Of a stretch of DNA of 64,000 nt, positions 25,345 to 34,327 are shown piece by piece. The number at the start of each line of letters is the position of its first letter. The stretch's first letter is position 1. The notes beneath the pieces are model-generated. The model did no database searches and had not been told where the DNA came from. It saw only the letters and a program-made list of their open reading frames with translations. The position numbers were made by a program, and so were the translations under genes. The DNA is from Methylomicrobium agile. GTDB lineage: Bacteria > Pseudomonadota > Gammaproteobacteria > Methylococcales > Methylomonadaceae. The stretch covers positions 372,001-436,000 of the forward strand of contig NZ_JPOJ01000001.1 in the NCBI RefSeq assembly GCF_000733855.1, written 5' to 3'.

Positions 25345-26104
25345 GCGTCGTATCCAGATTTTGAAAAACCCGCTCGGCGCGGTTGTTGTGAAAAAAACGC
25401 TCGACGAACGGATGCGGACAGCTTAACACCGATTCGAGGGGACCGAAGGCAACCAGTTGGCCGTCCGCCAATACCGCGATCCGGGTACACAGATCGCGCA
25501 GAATGTCGAGGTCGTGCGTCACCATCACCACCGTAAACTCCAGATCGCGGTGCAATTCGGACAAAAGACTGACGAAATCCTCGCTCGAAATCGGATCGAG
25601 GCCGGAGGTCGGCTCGTCCAACAGCAACAAATCCGGTTCGAGGATCAGAGTACGCGCGAGCGCCACCCGCTTGGTCATGCCGCCCGACAAATCCGCCGGC
25701 TTCAGCCAGGCGTCGCGCACCGACAAGCCGACCCGGGACAGTTTCATGAACACCAGCCGCCTGATGATCTCCTCATCGTCGAAACCGAGCTCGCGCAACG
25801 GAAAGGCGATATTGTCGAACACATTGAGCACGCTGAACAACGCGCCTTTCTGAAACAGTACCCCGCAGTTACTCTGCAGATGCCGGCCGATTTGATGCAG
25901 CGACTGTCCCATTACGAAGATTTCGCCTTCGCTCGGCGCCTGCAGGCCGATGATTTCGCGCAGCAGCGTAGTCTTGCCGCTGCCGGAAGCACCGACCAGT
26001 CCGAGGATCTCGCCGTGCTCAAGGCTCAGATTGATGTCCCTGTGCACAATTTTGTCGCCGAAGCGGGTCCAGATATGTTCGAGACAGATCGCCGAGTCCT
26101 TCAT
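25331..26104 (-). CDS. MCE/Mla-type ABC transporter ATPase
   Basis: The 257-residue cytoplasmic ATPase has the Walker A motif GASGSGKTT, the signature LSGGMTKRVALAR and the Walker B LLLLDEPTSGLD. The GGM in place of GGQ is typical of the MlaF family. It overlaps the permease gene by four bases and the MCE gene by fourteen, in a compact lipid transport operon. Confidence 0.93.
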   Translation of the reverse strand: MKDSAICLEHIWTRFGDKIVHRDINLSLEHGEILGLVGASGSGKTTLLREIIGLQAPSEGEIFVMGQSLHQIGRHLQSNCGVLFQKGALFSVLNVFDNIAFPLRELGFDDEEIIRRLVFMKLSRVGLSVRDAWLKPADLSGGMTKRVALARTLILEPDLLLLDEPTSGLDPISSEDFVSLLSELHRDLEFTVVMVTHDLDILRDLCTRIAVLADGQLVAFGPLESVLSCPHPFVERFFHNNRAERVFQNLDTTHGQK

Positions 26105-27240
26105 ATCGGCATCCCGATGCCCATGAACAGGATCGCGAACACCGCATCGACCATGATCACGATCGTGATCGAAGAGACAACCGAATTGGTGGTTTCATTG
26201 CCCAGGCTTTCGGTATTCGGCTTGATCTTGAAGCCGAAATGGCAGGCGACCAGCGCGATCAGAAAGCCGAACACCGCGCTTTTCAACAGGCCGATAAACA
26301 CATTCAACAACGGCACCGCATCGGGCAGCTTCAAAAAGAACTGCATATAGCCGATGTCGAGCGTGTTCTGCGCCGAAAACATCCCCCCGAGCAGCGCCGA
26401 ACCGCTGGTCCACACGCCGATCAACGGCAGCACGACCGCCAGGGCCGCGACCTTCGGCAACACCAGCCGCAACGAATGCGAAATGCCCATCGCGGACAGC
26501 GCATCGAGTTCTTCGGTGACCCGCATGATGCCGATCTGCGCGGTCATCGCGGAACCGGAGCGTCCCGCGACCAGGATCGCCGCGAGCAATGGACCCAGTT
26601 CGCGAATGATACTGAGCCCCAGGATGTCGATAATGTAGATTTCCGCGCCGAACAGCTTGAGCTGCAGGGCGGACAGATAGCTCAGCACGATACCGATCAG
26701 AAAACCGACCAGCGCGGTGATTCCGAGGGCGCGTACGCCCGACTCGTAGATAGTGATCGAAATTTCGGTCCACGGCACCTGGCCCGGATGGCGCAGCAAG
26801 TAGCCCACATCCAGCAGTAACTGGCCCAGCAAGGTCACCAGATCCAATGTTTGCCGGTAAAAATCGGCTATAAAGCCGTAAAGAAAGAGCAATATCGCGC
26901 CGAGATCGCGTTTGGGCGGCGCGGTTTCGGAAACTTCCTGCGCCTGCCAGCGCTCCAGCATACGCAGATGTTCGGGACGTATCGCCAGCCCCTCGGGCAA
27001 GGTCCGGCCCCACTCCTGCCAAAGGATCAGCGCGGCCGCATTGTCGAGCACATCGATCGTCTCCAAATCCCAGTGCAGCCCGGACTTGCTTCGCGCATAC
27101 TTTCTGAGTTGGCGGCGCAGCGCCGGCATCTCGCACAGATTACGCAAATTCCATTCTCCGGACAATCTGACGCCATACAGTTTTCCGTCCCGCTCGATTG
27201 CGTCCAGCGCAGGCTCGGCTCTTTCACCTATGAAAAACAT
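26101..27240 (-). CDS. MlaE-type permease with N-terminal STAS domain
   Basis: The 379-residue protein joins an N-terminal STAS-like region (about residues 10-100, with LRQLRKYARSK and ALILWQEWG) to an MlaE permease domain of about five helices. The permease carries the conserved ELGPLLAAILVAGRSGSAMTAQIG loop. In other systems the STAS protein is a separate subunit (MlaB), so this is the natural fusion form. It is the first gene of the operon that follows with the ATPase, MCE protein and lipoprotein. Confidence 0.9.
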   Translation of the reverse strand: MFFIGERAEPALDAIERDGKLYGVRLSGEWNLRNLCEMPALRRQLRKYARSKSGLHWDLETIDVLDNAAALILWQEWGRTLPEGLAIRPEHLRMLERWQAQEVSETAPPKRDLGAILLFLYGFIADFYRQTLDLVTLLGQLLLDVGYLLRHPGQVPWTEISITIYESGVRALGITALVGFLIGIVLSYLSALQLKLFGAEIYIIDILGLSIIRELGPLLAAILVAGRSGSAMTAQIGIMRVTEELDALSAMGISHSLRLVLPKVAALAVVLPLIGVWTSGSALLGGMFSAQNTLDIGYMQFFLKLPDAVPLLNVFIGLLKSAVFGFLIALVACHFGFKIKPNTESLGNETTNSVVSSITIVIMVDAVFAILFMGIGMPI

Positions 27241-27292
27241 CGAAACGTCCGGACACTGGAGGTGTGATCAAAGAAAAACGATTGCAAACCCA

Positions 27293-28972
27293 TCATACGC
27301 TCATTGCTCGCCCCGGCCTATGCCGAACTGACGCTTTTAAATGCTCTCCGACGATCTCGAAAACCGGCCTTCCGGCCACCGGTGCCGAAACGGCCGCCCA
27401 GCCTGCGACCTTATAGCGTTTCCCGGCCTCGATCGGCTTGCCGCCCTGCAGCCGCATCGCACCGATGCGTTTGCCCCCTTCGGCCGCGGGATCGCAATCG
27501 AACCGCATGCCGCCCGTCCTGACCATGTCGCCGCCCTGCCGATAGTAAGGATCGGGATTGAACAGATTATCGGCCACGTCTTCCAGCATGTTTTTCAATT
27601 GTGCGCCCGTCATCGTGGCGGCATAGGTTTCGGGATAAGTGACCGCGGTATGATTCATCACATCTTCCATCGCGATCGTCCGGCCAGGCAATACGGCCGT
27701 ACCCCAGCGGAAACCGGGCGTCAACGCGATGTCCGCGCCGTACTCGGCCAGCAGCGCATCCAGAATCAGGCCGTCGAAAGTTCCATAAAAATTATCGCGG
27801 CGGTACAGCAGCTCGTTCGCCTCGGCCAATGGCTGCCGCAAGACAGGCAGATACGGCATTCTCAAGCTATCGATCAGACTCTGCATTTCCGGATCGGGTT
27901 CCAATAGCTCCGCAAAGACCGGCAGCAAACGATAGCGTATCGCCTGCAGCCGACCGCCTCCGGCTTGCAGGTCGATCACCGCCAGAAACTTGCCGTGGCT
28001 GCCCGCGTTGGTGACCCAGGTCCTGCCTTGCGGATTCGCGACCGGGATCGGTTCGGGAACCGCATCGTGGGTATGGCCTCCCAGGATCAGATCGATTCCG
28101 GCGACGCGCGAAGCCAGTTTCAGATCGACACCCATGCCGTTGTGGGACAGTAAAATAATCGCGTCGGGCCGTTCGGCGGCGCGTATCCGGCCGACGAGCG
28201 ACTGCAGGCGCCGTTCCTCGATCCCGAACCGCCAACCCTTGACGAAACGCGGCGGGTTCGCGATCGGCGTATAAGGATAAGCCTGGCCGATCACCGCAAT
28301 CCGGATTTTGCCGAACTGTTTGATCAGGTAAGGCTTGAACAGCTCGTCATTGTCCGTGCCAAACTCAAAAACCGCTTCCTCGGCCTGTGCCGCATTCTGC
28401 GCGAGAAAAACGCCTTTGAAGCGTTTCAGATTCTCGAAAAGCCGCTCCTTGCCGTAGGTAAACTCCCAATGCCCGGTCATCGCGTCGACGCCCAGCAGAT
28501 TGCAGGCGTCGACCATATCCTGCCCGCGCGTCCATAACGCGGTCGCCGAACCTTGCCAACTGTCGCCGCCGTCGAGCAGCAAGGTCTTGTCAGGCCCGCG
28601 TAAAGCCCTGATCGTTTTGATCAATGTCGCCAGGTGCGCGAAGCCGCCCATTTTTCCATAACGGTGCGCGGCGTTGTCAAAATCGAGATGAGTCAAGGCG
28701 TAAGCCTCGCGGCTGTGCGGACGAATGCCGAAACGGCGCAGGAACTGCTCGCCGCTCAGGTGGGGCGGCGCATTTTTGCCGGCGCCGATACCTAGATTGA
28801 CCGCCGGCTCACGGTAATACACCGGCAGCAACTGCGCATGGCAGTCGGTCATGTGCAGGATCGTGACGTCGCCGAACTCCGGCTGGCGGTAATAATCGCG
28901 GCGCGCCGCCGAACAGCCGTAAACGGCGGCAGGCGACAAAGCGAGGTATTGAAGAAAGCGGCGACGGTTCAT
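27293..28972 (-). CDS. soxB: Thiosulfohydrolase SoxB
   Basis: The 559-residue protein is a calcineurin-like phosphoesterase/5'-nucleotidase fold protein with the SoxB-specific YPETYAATMTGAQLKNMLEDV and NPDPYYRQGGDMV segments. SoxB releases sulfate from SoxY-bound thiosulfate using a dimanganese site; metal ligands are visible in MTDCHAQL, DGGDSWQG, GHWE, SHNGMG and GGHTHD. A Tat signal (NRRRFLQ) sends it to the periplasm. No other sox gene is nearby. The start codon is only three bases from a REP-like palindrome and no ribosome binding site is evident. Confidence 0.92.
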   Translation of the reverse strand: MNRRRFLQYLALSPAAVYGCSAARRDYYRQPEFGDVTILHMTDCHAQLLPVYYREPAVNLGIGAGKNAPPHLSGEQFLRRFGIRPHSREAYALTHLDFDNAAHRYGKMGGFAHLATLIKTIRALRGPDKTLLLDGGDSWQGSATALWTRGQDMVDACNLLGVDAMTGHWEFTYGKERLFENLKRFKGVFLAQNAAQAEEAVFEFGTDNDELFKPYLIKQFGKIRIAVIGQAYPYTPIANPPRFVKGWRFGIEERRLQSLVGRIRAAERPDAIILLSHNGMGVDLKLASRVAGIDLILGGHTHDAVPEPIPVANPQGRTWVTNAGSHGKFLAVIDLQAGGGRLQAIRYRLLPVFAELLEPDPEMQSLIDSLRMPYLPVLRQPLAEANELLYRRDNFYGTFDGLILDALLAEYGADIALTPGFRWGTAVLPGRTIAMEDVMNHTAVTYPETYAATMTGAQLKNMLEDVADNLFNPDPYYRQGGDMVRTGGMRFDCDPAAEGGKRIGAMRLQGGKPIEAGKRYKVAGWAAVSAPVAGRPVFEIVGEHLKASVRHRPGRAMSV

Positions 28973-28975
28973 CTC

Positions 28976-29051
28976 GTAGGGTACGCTGCGCGTACCTTGC
29001 TCGGGAGAACTCCCGGATAGCTTTGGAAAAGGTACGCGCAGCGTACCCTAC
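28976..29051. repeat. REP/BIME-like paired palindrome, family A
   Basis: The arms at 28976-28996 (GTAGGGTACGC...) and 29031-29051 (...GCGTACCCTAC) are nearly identical to those at 8366-8449. The element fills the whole gap between the GDT1 gene and soxB. Its right arm contains the TAG stop of the GDT1 gene and its left end is three bases from the soxB ATG. Confidence 0.78.
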
Positions 29052-29758
29052 GCGAGCCGGGAAGCATAAGCGCCATATGCCCGGTAAGCCGCAACGAGGG
29101 ACAAGATCAAAAAAATCGTTCCGCTGATCCGGTGCAGCAACGCCAACGGAAATTTCTGCAGGATCGTGCGTCCGGCCAGCACGCCCAGCGCCGAAGTCGT
29201 GACCAGCGCCGCGGTCGATCCGATCCAGACCGCGGCAGGCATCGAAGTGCTGCTCAGCGCCACGACCGCAAGCTGCGTTTTGTCGCCGAACTCGGCGACC
29301 GTAATCAATAAAAACGTGGTAAAGAAGATGCCGTGCCCGCTTTTTTCGCGGATTTCCTCGTCTTCATCGCCGCCTGCGCGCAGGGCGTGAATCCCGAACG
29401 CGCCGAACAGAAAGGCGACCGTCGCCGCGACGATGTACTCGGGCAGCCAGCTTGCAATCGCGGCGCCGAATACGACCGCCAGCGTGTTCAACAAGGCGAA
29501 CGCCGCGCTCGCCCCCAACACCACCGGCCAGGCTTTGTGCCTGGAAGCCAACGTCATACAGACCAGTTGGCTTTTGTCGCCGATTTCGGCAGTGACGATC
29601 AAAGCGAAACTGGTGGCGGCGGCAAGCCCGGTTTCGCGCCAATTGCCGCCGGTCAGCAAGGCAGCAAACTTGTGCAGGAAAACCTGTAAATAGGACTCGG
29701 CAGGAAGACTATGGAGCCAGGCGGTCAGGTGCGTCAGTAATTGTTCGGCTTTGTCCAT
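29048..29758 (-). CDS. TMEM165/GDT1 family cation transporter
   Basis: The 236-residue inner-membrane protein has two copies of the E-x-G-D-[KR]-[ST] motif (AEIGDKSQ and AEFGDKTQ), which define the GDT1/MneA family of Mn2+ or Ca2+ exporters. About six to seven helices are predicted. It stands in the same direction as soxB, a dimanganese enzyme, separated only by a REP-like element. That might be functional or chance. The TAG stop lies in the repeat. Confidence 0.9.
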   Translation of the reverse strand: MDKAEQLLTHLTAWLHSLPAESYLQVFLHKFAALLTGGNWRETGLAAATSFALIVTAEIGDKSQLVCMTLASRHKAWPVVLGASAAFALLNTLAVVFGAAIASWLPEYIVAATVAFLFGAFGIHALRAGGDEDEEIREKSGHGIFFTTFLLITVAEFGDKTQLAVVALSSTSMPAAVWIGSTAALVTTSALGVLAGRTILQKFPLALLHRISGTIFLILSLVAAYRAYGAYASRLA

Positions 29759-29833
29759 GCAATGGCTGAATGGAAAGATCGGTAGAGTGTAAAGCGGGAA
29801 AGAAGAGAGTTCGCGCGGCGCATGCCGTTCGGC

Positions 29834-30793
29834 TCAACCCAGCATATTGTCCAGAATCATCATCAGGATGAAGCCGAACATCAGCGCAAAGGTGGCATAG
29901 CGGGAGCGTTCGCCCGCGCCGCCATGCGTCTCCGGGATAATCTCTTCGCTGATCACGAACAGCATCGCACCGGCCGCAAAGCCCATCGCCACCGGAAGAA
30001 TCGGCTGGAAGACCGTCACCATCGTAATCCCGAGCAAGCCGCCGACCGGCTCGACCAGCCCGGTCAGGGTGGCAATCGCAACCGCACGCCATTTGTCGTA
30101 GCCCAATCCGACCAGCGGCAGCGCGACGGCCAGGCCTTCGGGAATGTTCTGCAAGCCGATCGCGATCGCCAGAACAATGCCGGTTTTCATTTCGCCGGTG
30201 CCGAAACTGACCCCGACCGACATGCCTTCCGGAAAGTTGTGAATCGTGATCGCGACGATAAACAGCCAGATTTTGCCGAAAGACGTTTTGCGCAGATCGG
30301 ACACCTGATCGAAATGCACATGCGGCAACTGACGGTCGGCATAATGCAGAAACAGCGCGCCGATCAGCATCCCGAACGAAACCAGATAAATGCCCTTGCC
30401 GGCCCAGACCGCGTTGCCGAAGCCGATGCCGGGAACCAGCAGCGAAAACGCGGTGGCGGCGAGCATCACGCCGGCTGCGGCTCCGAGCATGCCGTTGAAC
30501 AGATTGTTCGAGATATTCCGGAAAAACAGCGCCGGCAACGCGCCGACGCCGGTCGCCAATCCGGCTAGAATGCTGGCCAGGAAGCCGATCACCACGACTT
30601 TGCCGAAGATCAGGTACAAAGCGCCGAAAATGATCAACTGCGACAACAGAAACAAACCGGCGATCGTGGCCCAGCGTTCTGTCGGCGGCAACGCCATCAA
30701 TTTCCGATAATAAGGGCTGGCCATCGCCTTGACTACCTGGGCCTCCAAAAATCCTTGTATCTTTTTAAATTTCTGGTCCTGTATCGTCGTCAT
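29834..30793 (-). CDS. ZIP family metal transporter
   Basis: The 319-residue inner-membrane protein has the ZIP signature histidine helix (IHNFPEGMSVGV) and the second motif GLQNIPEGLAVALPL, which form the binuclear zinc/iron site. About eight helices are predicted, after an N-terminal cytoplasmic region of about 50 residues. The start at 30793 follows a GAGG-rich sequence; an upstream in-frame start is unlikely. It probably imports Zn2+, Fe2+ or Mn2+. Confidence 0.9.
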   Translation of the reverse strand: MTTIQDQKFKKIQGFLEAQVVKAMASPYYRKLMALPPTERWATIAGLFLLSQLIIFGALYLIFGKVVVIGFLASILAGLATGVGALPALFFRNISNNLFNGMLGAAAGVMLAATAFSLLVPGIGFGNAVWAGKGIYLVSFGMLIGALFLHYADRQLPHVHFDQVSDLRKTSFGKIWLFIVAITIHNFPEGMSVGVSFGTGEMKTGIVLAIAIGLQNIPEGLAVALPLVGLGYDKWRAVAIATLTGLVEPVGGLLGITMVTVFQPILPVAMGFAAGAMLFVISEEIIPETHGGAGERSRYATFALMFGFILMMILDNMLG

Positions 30794-30978
30794 TTCGCCC
30801 GCCTCTGCCGATGGTTCATATTGACTGCCGATTATAACTAAATACAAATAACCGATGTAAGGTTATTGCACTGAATTGATTATCCTGAACATCGCAATTT
30901 AAAAATTTAATTCATCCTAAATTCAGCTTCACACCAATATGCTATCGCTTCATTTACCCACAACTGTAAGGATTCACC

Positions 30979-31425
30979 ATGTCAAGAAAAGCGTTCTTAT
31001 TTGTCCCATTATTGGCCATCGCTGGCGCAGCCATGGCGGAGCAGAGCCTGCTCGAAAGCATTGCGAAACAGGCGGCTAAAAATACCGCGACAACGGTAGC
31101 TCCCGGCGCGGTAGAACGCGCCGAGGCAGCTAATCAGGCCTTGCAGGATGCCAAGCAAGTGAAGGAAGCCGTACAAAATGCGCCTGAAGCGGCAAAAAGC
31201 CAAGCCGTAGAAACGCTCAAAGCAACCGCGAAGGAAAAACTGGAAGCCGCGACGCCGGAACAACTGAAGCAAGGCGCCGACGCTGTCAAAAAAGGCACGG
31301 AAACCGCCAAACGACTGAAAGCACAAGCCGGCAATCTGCCGGAATCTTCAAAACAGGCGGCCAAGACGGCGAAGCACAAGGCGAAGCAAAAAATGGCGGA
31401 AAAAGCGTTGGAAATGTTGCAATAA
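30979..31425 (+). CDS. Secreted Ala/Lys-rich helical protein
   Basis: The 148-residue product has a Sec signal peptide (cleavage after AMA near residue 20). The mature part is almost entirely predicted helix, rich in Ala, Lys, Glu and Gln with an irregular 11-residue-like pattern, resembling LEA-like or apolipoprotein-like stress proteins. No specific family was recognised. A 15-base perfect inverted repeat follows it. Confidence 0.65.
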   Translation: MSRKAFLFVPLLAIAGAAMAEQSLLESIAKQAAKNTATTVAPGAVERAEAANQALQDAKQVKEAVQNAPEAAKSQAVETLKATAKEKLEAATPEQLKQGADAVKKGTETAKRLKAQAGNLPESSKQAAKTAKHKAKQKMAEKALEMLQ

Positions 31426-31436
31426 AGCCGATCCGA

Positions 31437-31482
31437 ACCGTTTCAACCGTAGTGAAACTTAAATAAATACGGTTGAAACGGT
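31437..31482. repeat. Perfect 15-base inverted repeat
   Basis: ACCGTTTCAACCGTA (31437-31451) and its exact reverse complement (31468-31482) are separated by 16 AT-rich bases. It lies just after a plus-strand gene and could act as a terminator or mRNA 3' end structure, though no T run follows. Confidence 0.7.
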
Positions 31483-31543
31483 GCTTAACTCAGGGCGGAA
31501 GAACCCAACATCTGACACTTTCTTGATTCTTCTCCTGCCGGAC

Positions 31544-31906
31544 TCACTCCTGGGTGTCGTTGACTAAATCATAAGTGACGTTGGGATTAAAGCCCATCGG
31601 CCAATAGATGGCAGCGAATGGCGGCCAGAAGATAGACACGACGCGAAATTTGGTCCGCAATCTGCCTTCCTTGACCGTTTGCCCATCTTTTTCCAATCGG
31701 TAAGGAATCCCGCCGCCCGGCGGCATACCGGCCGCGGTCCAGAAGAACGGCTTGGTCGTGACCTTGCCGCCCGCATCGACCTGCACCGGTTGCGGCCGTT
31801 CATAAATATACAACTTGGAGCCTTCCGGTACTTTGAAGGTCCCGGTCGTCGTACAACCGGTCGCCAAAATCAACGACGCCAACAGCAAACTGGTTTTTTT
31901 TATCAT
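31544..31906 (-). CDS. Small lipoprotein of unknown function
   Basis: The 120-residue protein has a lipoprotein signal (lipobox LATGC, cysteine about residue 18) and a mature part with a GMPPGGGIPYRL segment and an aromatic C-terminal part (FWPPFAAIYWPMGF). The start at 31906 has GAGGA seven bases upstream; the ATG two codons earlier would be too close to it. It lies 31 bases downstream of the polyene-type gene block and may belong to it. Confidence 0.6.
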   Translation of the reverse strand: MIKKTSLLLASLILATGCTTTGTFKVPEGSKLYIYERPQPVQVDAGGKVTTKPFFWTAAGMPPGGGIPYRLEKDGQTVKEGRLRTKFRVVSIFWPPFAAIYWPMGFNPNVTYDLVNDTQE

Positions 31907-31936
31907 GCTCATTTCCTCGGGTTGATTCGGGATCGT

Positions 31937-33160
31937 TCAATCCCAGCGTTTAAAAATCAGGGAGGTGTTGATGCCTCCGAAAGCGAAGTTGTTGCTCATC
32001 ACATAACCGCAGTCGAGCCGGCGGACCGCGCCGACAATATAATCCAGTTCCGCACAATCCGGATCGATCGTTTCCAGATTCGCGGTCGGATGAAACCAGC
32101 CTTCGCGCATCATCCGGATCGCGGTCCAGGCCTCCAGCGCGCCGCAGGCGCCGAGCGTATGCCCGGTATAGCTTTTCATCGCGCTGATCGGCGTATGGGC
32201 GCCGAAGATCGCCCGAGTGGCATGGCTCTCGGCGACGTCGCCATGCTGGGTCGCGGTGCCGTGCGCACTGATATAGCCGATCGCCCCCGGCAGCAGACCC
32301 GCGTCGTCGAGCGCGAGCCGCATCGCGACCTGCATGCTGCGGCTGTCGGGCTGGGTCACGTGCAGGCCGTCCGAATTGGTGCCGTAGCCGACCACTTCGG
32401 CGTGAATCGCCGCGCCGCGCGACCTGGCATGCTCAAGCTCTTCGAGAATCAGCGTGCCCGCCCCCTCCCCGATCACCAGTCCGTCGCGGTGCAGATCGAA
32501 CGGCCGCGGCGTGGTTTCGGGCGCGTCGTTTTTCAGGCTGGTCGCATAGAGCGTATCGAACACGGCCGCCTGGCTGGCCGAAAGCTCGTCCGCGCCGCCG
32601 GCCGCCATCAGCGTCTGCCGGCCGTACTTGATCGCTTCGTAGGCGTAGCCGATGCCCTGACTGCCCGACGTGCAGGCGCTGGACGTCGTATAAACGCGGC
32701 CGTTGATTCCGAAAAACAGGCCGATGTTGACCGCCGCGGTATGGCTCATCATCCGGATATAGGAGGTCGCATTCAGCCCGTCGGTCCGGTGGTTCAGCAG
32801 CATGTTGCCGAAATCCGCGATCGCGTCGAAACTGCCAGAACAGCTGCCGTATGCGACACCCATACGCCCGCTTTTCAGTACCGGATCGTCGATCAATCCG
32901 GCATCCTGCAGCGCCAGTTCGGTCGCATAGGCCGCCATCAGAGCGACCTTGCCCATGCTGCGCGTCTGCTTGCGGGAATAATGCGCGGGCCGCGCGAAAT
33001 CGACCGGGCCTGCGAGCCGCGTATTCAGCCCCTGGTATTTGTCCCATTCGGGCATGGCGCGAATGCCGGTCGCCTGCGTCTTTAAACGTTCCGAGACGGT
33101 CCGCCAGTCATTGCCGAGCGGAGACAGCCCGGCCATCCCGGTCACCACGACGCGCTTCAT
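31937..33160 (-). CDS. Beta-ketoacyl-ACP synthase (aryl polyene type, ApeR-like)
   Basis: The 407-residue condensing enzyme has the Cys-His-His catalytic set: the cysteine in TSSACTSG, the first histidine in SAHGTATQHGD and the second in YTGHTLGACG. Start is the ATG overlapping the reductase stop by one base (TGATG). It is the fourth of the ketosynthase-dehydratase-reductase-ketosynthase series, matching the order ApeO-ApeP-ApeQ-ApeR of aryl polyene clusters, where the second synthase extends the polyene chain. Confidence 0.85.
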   Translation of the reverse strand: MKRVVVTGMAGLSPLGNDWRTVSERLKTQATGIRAMPEWDKYQGLNTRLAGPVDFARPAHYSRKQTRSMGKVALMAAYATELALQDAGLIDDPVLKSGRMGVAYGSCSGSFDAIADFGNMLLNHRTDGLNATSYIRMMSHTAAVNIGLFFGINGRVYTTSSACTSGSQGIGYAYEAIKYGRQTLMAAGGADELSASQAAVFDTLYATSLKNDAPETTPRPFDLHRDGLVIGEGAGTLILEELEHARSRGAAIHAEVVGYGTNSDGLHVTQPDSRSMQVAMRLALDDAGLLPGAIGYISAHGTATQHGDVAESHATRAIFGAHTPISAMKSYTGHTLGACGALEAWTAIRMMREGWFHPTANLETIDPDCAELDYIVGAVRRLDCGYVMSNNFAFGGINTSLIFKRWD

Positions 33161-33888
33161 CAGCACAAGCCTCCGTTGACCGCGATCACTTGGCGGGTAA
33201 TGTAGGCGGCGTCCTTGGACAGCAGAAAAGCGACCGCTGCGGCGACCTCTTTCGGCTGCCCGACACGGCGCGCCGGAATCATCTTTTTGATCTCGTCCAG
33301 CGGCAGCGCTTCGACCATTTCGGTTTCGATCAGGCCGGGCGCGACGCAATTGACCGTGATGTCCCGCTTGGCCAGTTCCAGCGCCAGCGCCTTGGTCGCG
33401 CCGATGATGCCGGCCTTGGCGGCGCTGTAATTGACCTGGCCTCGGTTGCCGATCAGACCGGAGACGGACGACAGAGTCACGATGCGGCCCGGTTTACGCC
33501 TGCGCACCATCGGCATGATGATGGGCTGCAAGACATTATAAAAACTGTCGAGGTTGGTATGGATCACGCTGTCCCACTCTTCCCCGGTCAGCGACGGAAA
33601 CGCATTGTCGGCGGCGATGCCGGCATTGCAGACCACGCCGTAATAGGCGCCGTTCGCATCGATGTCCTCGGCCAAGTGCTGCGCGCATTGAATGCGGTCG
33701 CCGATATCGAATTGCAGGATCCGGGCGTTGCGGCCGAGTGTTTCGATTTCCGCCGCGACCTCCGCGGCTTGATCGCGCCGGCTGCGGCAATGCAACACCG
33801 GATCGTAGCCCTGGGCCGCCAGATACAAGGCGATCGCCTTGCCGATACCGCGGCTCGAGCCGGTCACTAAAACGGTCTTATTTTTCAT
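33160..33888 (-). CDS. 3-ketoacyl-ACP reductase (FabG family, ApeQ-like)
   Basis: The 242-residue short-chain dehydrogenase has the TGSSRGIG NADPH-binding loop, the Ser-Tyr-Lys catalytic set with YSAAK, and the APGLIETEM segment. It reduces 3-ketoacyl-ACP. It overlaps the dehydratase by 11 bases and the following synthase by one base. Confidence 0.9.
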   Translation of the reverse strand: MKNKTVLVTGSSRGIGKAIALYLAAQGYDPVLHCRSRRDQAAEVAAEIETLGRNARILQFDIGDRIQCAQHLAEDIDANGAYYGVVCNAGIAADNAFPSLTGEEWDSVIHTNLDSFYNVLQPIIMPMVRRRKPGRIVTLSSVSGLIGNRGQVNYSAAKAGIIGATKALALELAKRDITVNCVAPGLIETEMVEALPLDEIKKMIPARRVGQPKEVAAAVAFLLSKDAAYITRQVIAVNGGLC

Positions 33889-34327
33889 AATGCATTATCG
33901 TATCGAGGGGTGCCTGGTAGACATTCAGCACGGCGCTTACTTTAACATGATCGCCGGTTAGCCGGCAGTCGAACACCGACAAGTGCCCGTCCTGCATGAT
34001 TTTTTCGACCCGTACCGTCAATACGGAACCGATCCGGAAGCCGGGCGCGCTGCTCTCGAAACGCCGGGTGCCGAGTAAAAAGCCCAGCCTGATCGGCTCG
34101 CCGGCCCGCTTGGCATGCAGGCCGGCATACAGGCCGATCGTCTGCGCCATGTATTCGATGCCGGCCCAGGCCGGAACCGTATCGCCGCCGCCGAACAGCG
34201 GGCCGGTCCGGACGGTCAGCTCGGCAGTGGCCGTCTCCTCATCCCAGGCAAGCACTTTGTCGAGCCAGATCATCCCGCCGGTATGCGGCAGCAGTTCGGC
34301 GACCTCGAACAGCGGAAAATCGTTCAT
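33878..34327 (-). CDS. 3-hydroxyacyl-ACP dehydratase (hotdog fold, ApeP-like)
   Basis: The 149-residue protein has the hotdog-fold dehydratase start ELLPHTGGMIWLDKVL with the catalytic His, as in ApeP/FabZ-like enzymes. It introduces the double bond in each polyene extension cycle. Start overlaps the upstream synthase by four bases. Confidence 0.85.
   Translation of the reverse strand: MNDFPLFEVAELLPHTGGMIWLDKVLAWDEETATAELTVRTGPLFGGGDTVPAWAGIEYMAQTIGLYAGLHAKRAGEPIRLGFLLGTRRFESSAPGFRIGSVLTVRVEKIMQDGHLSVFDCRLTGDHVKVSAVLNVYQAPLDTIMHYEK

Noticed and set aside
33161-33349. Upstream extension of the ApeR-like synthase frame
   Set aside because: It overlaps the ketoreductase gene in another frame and is Arg-rich without conservation; the ATG at 33160 fits the family.
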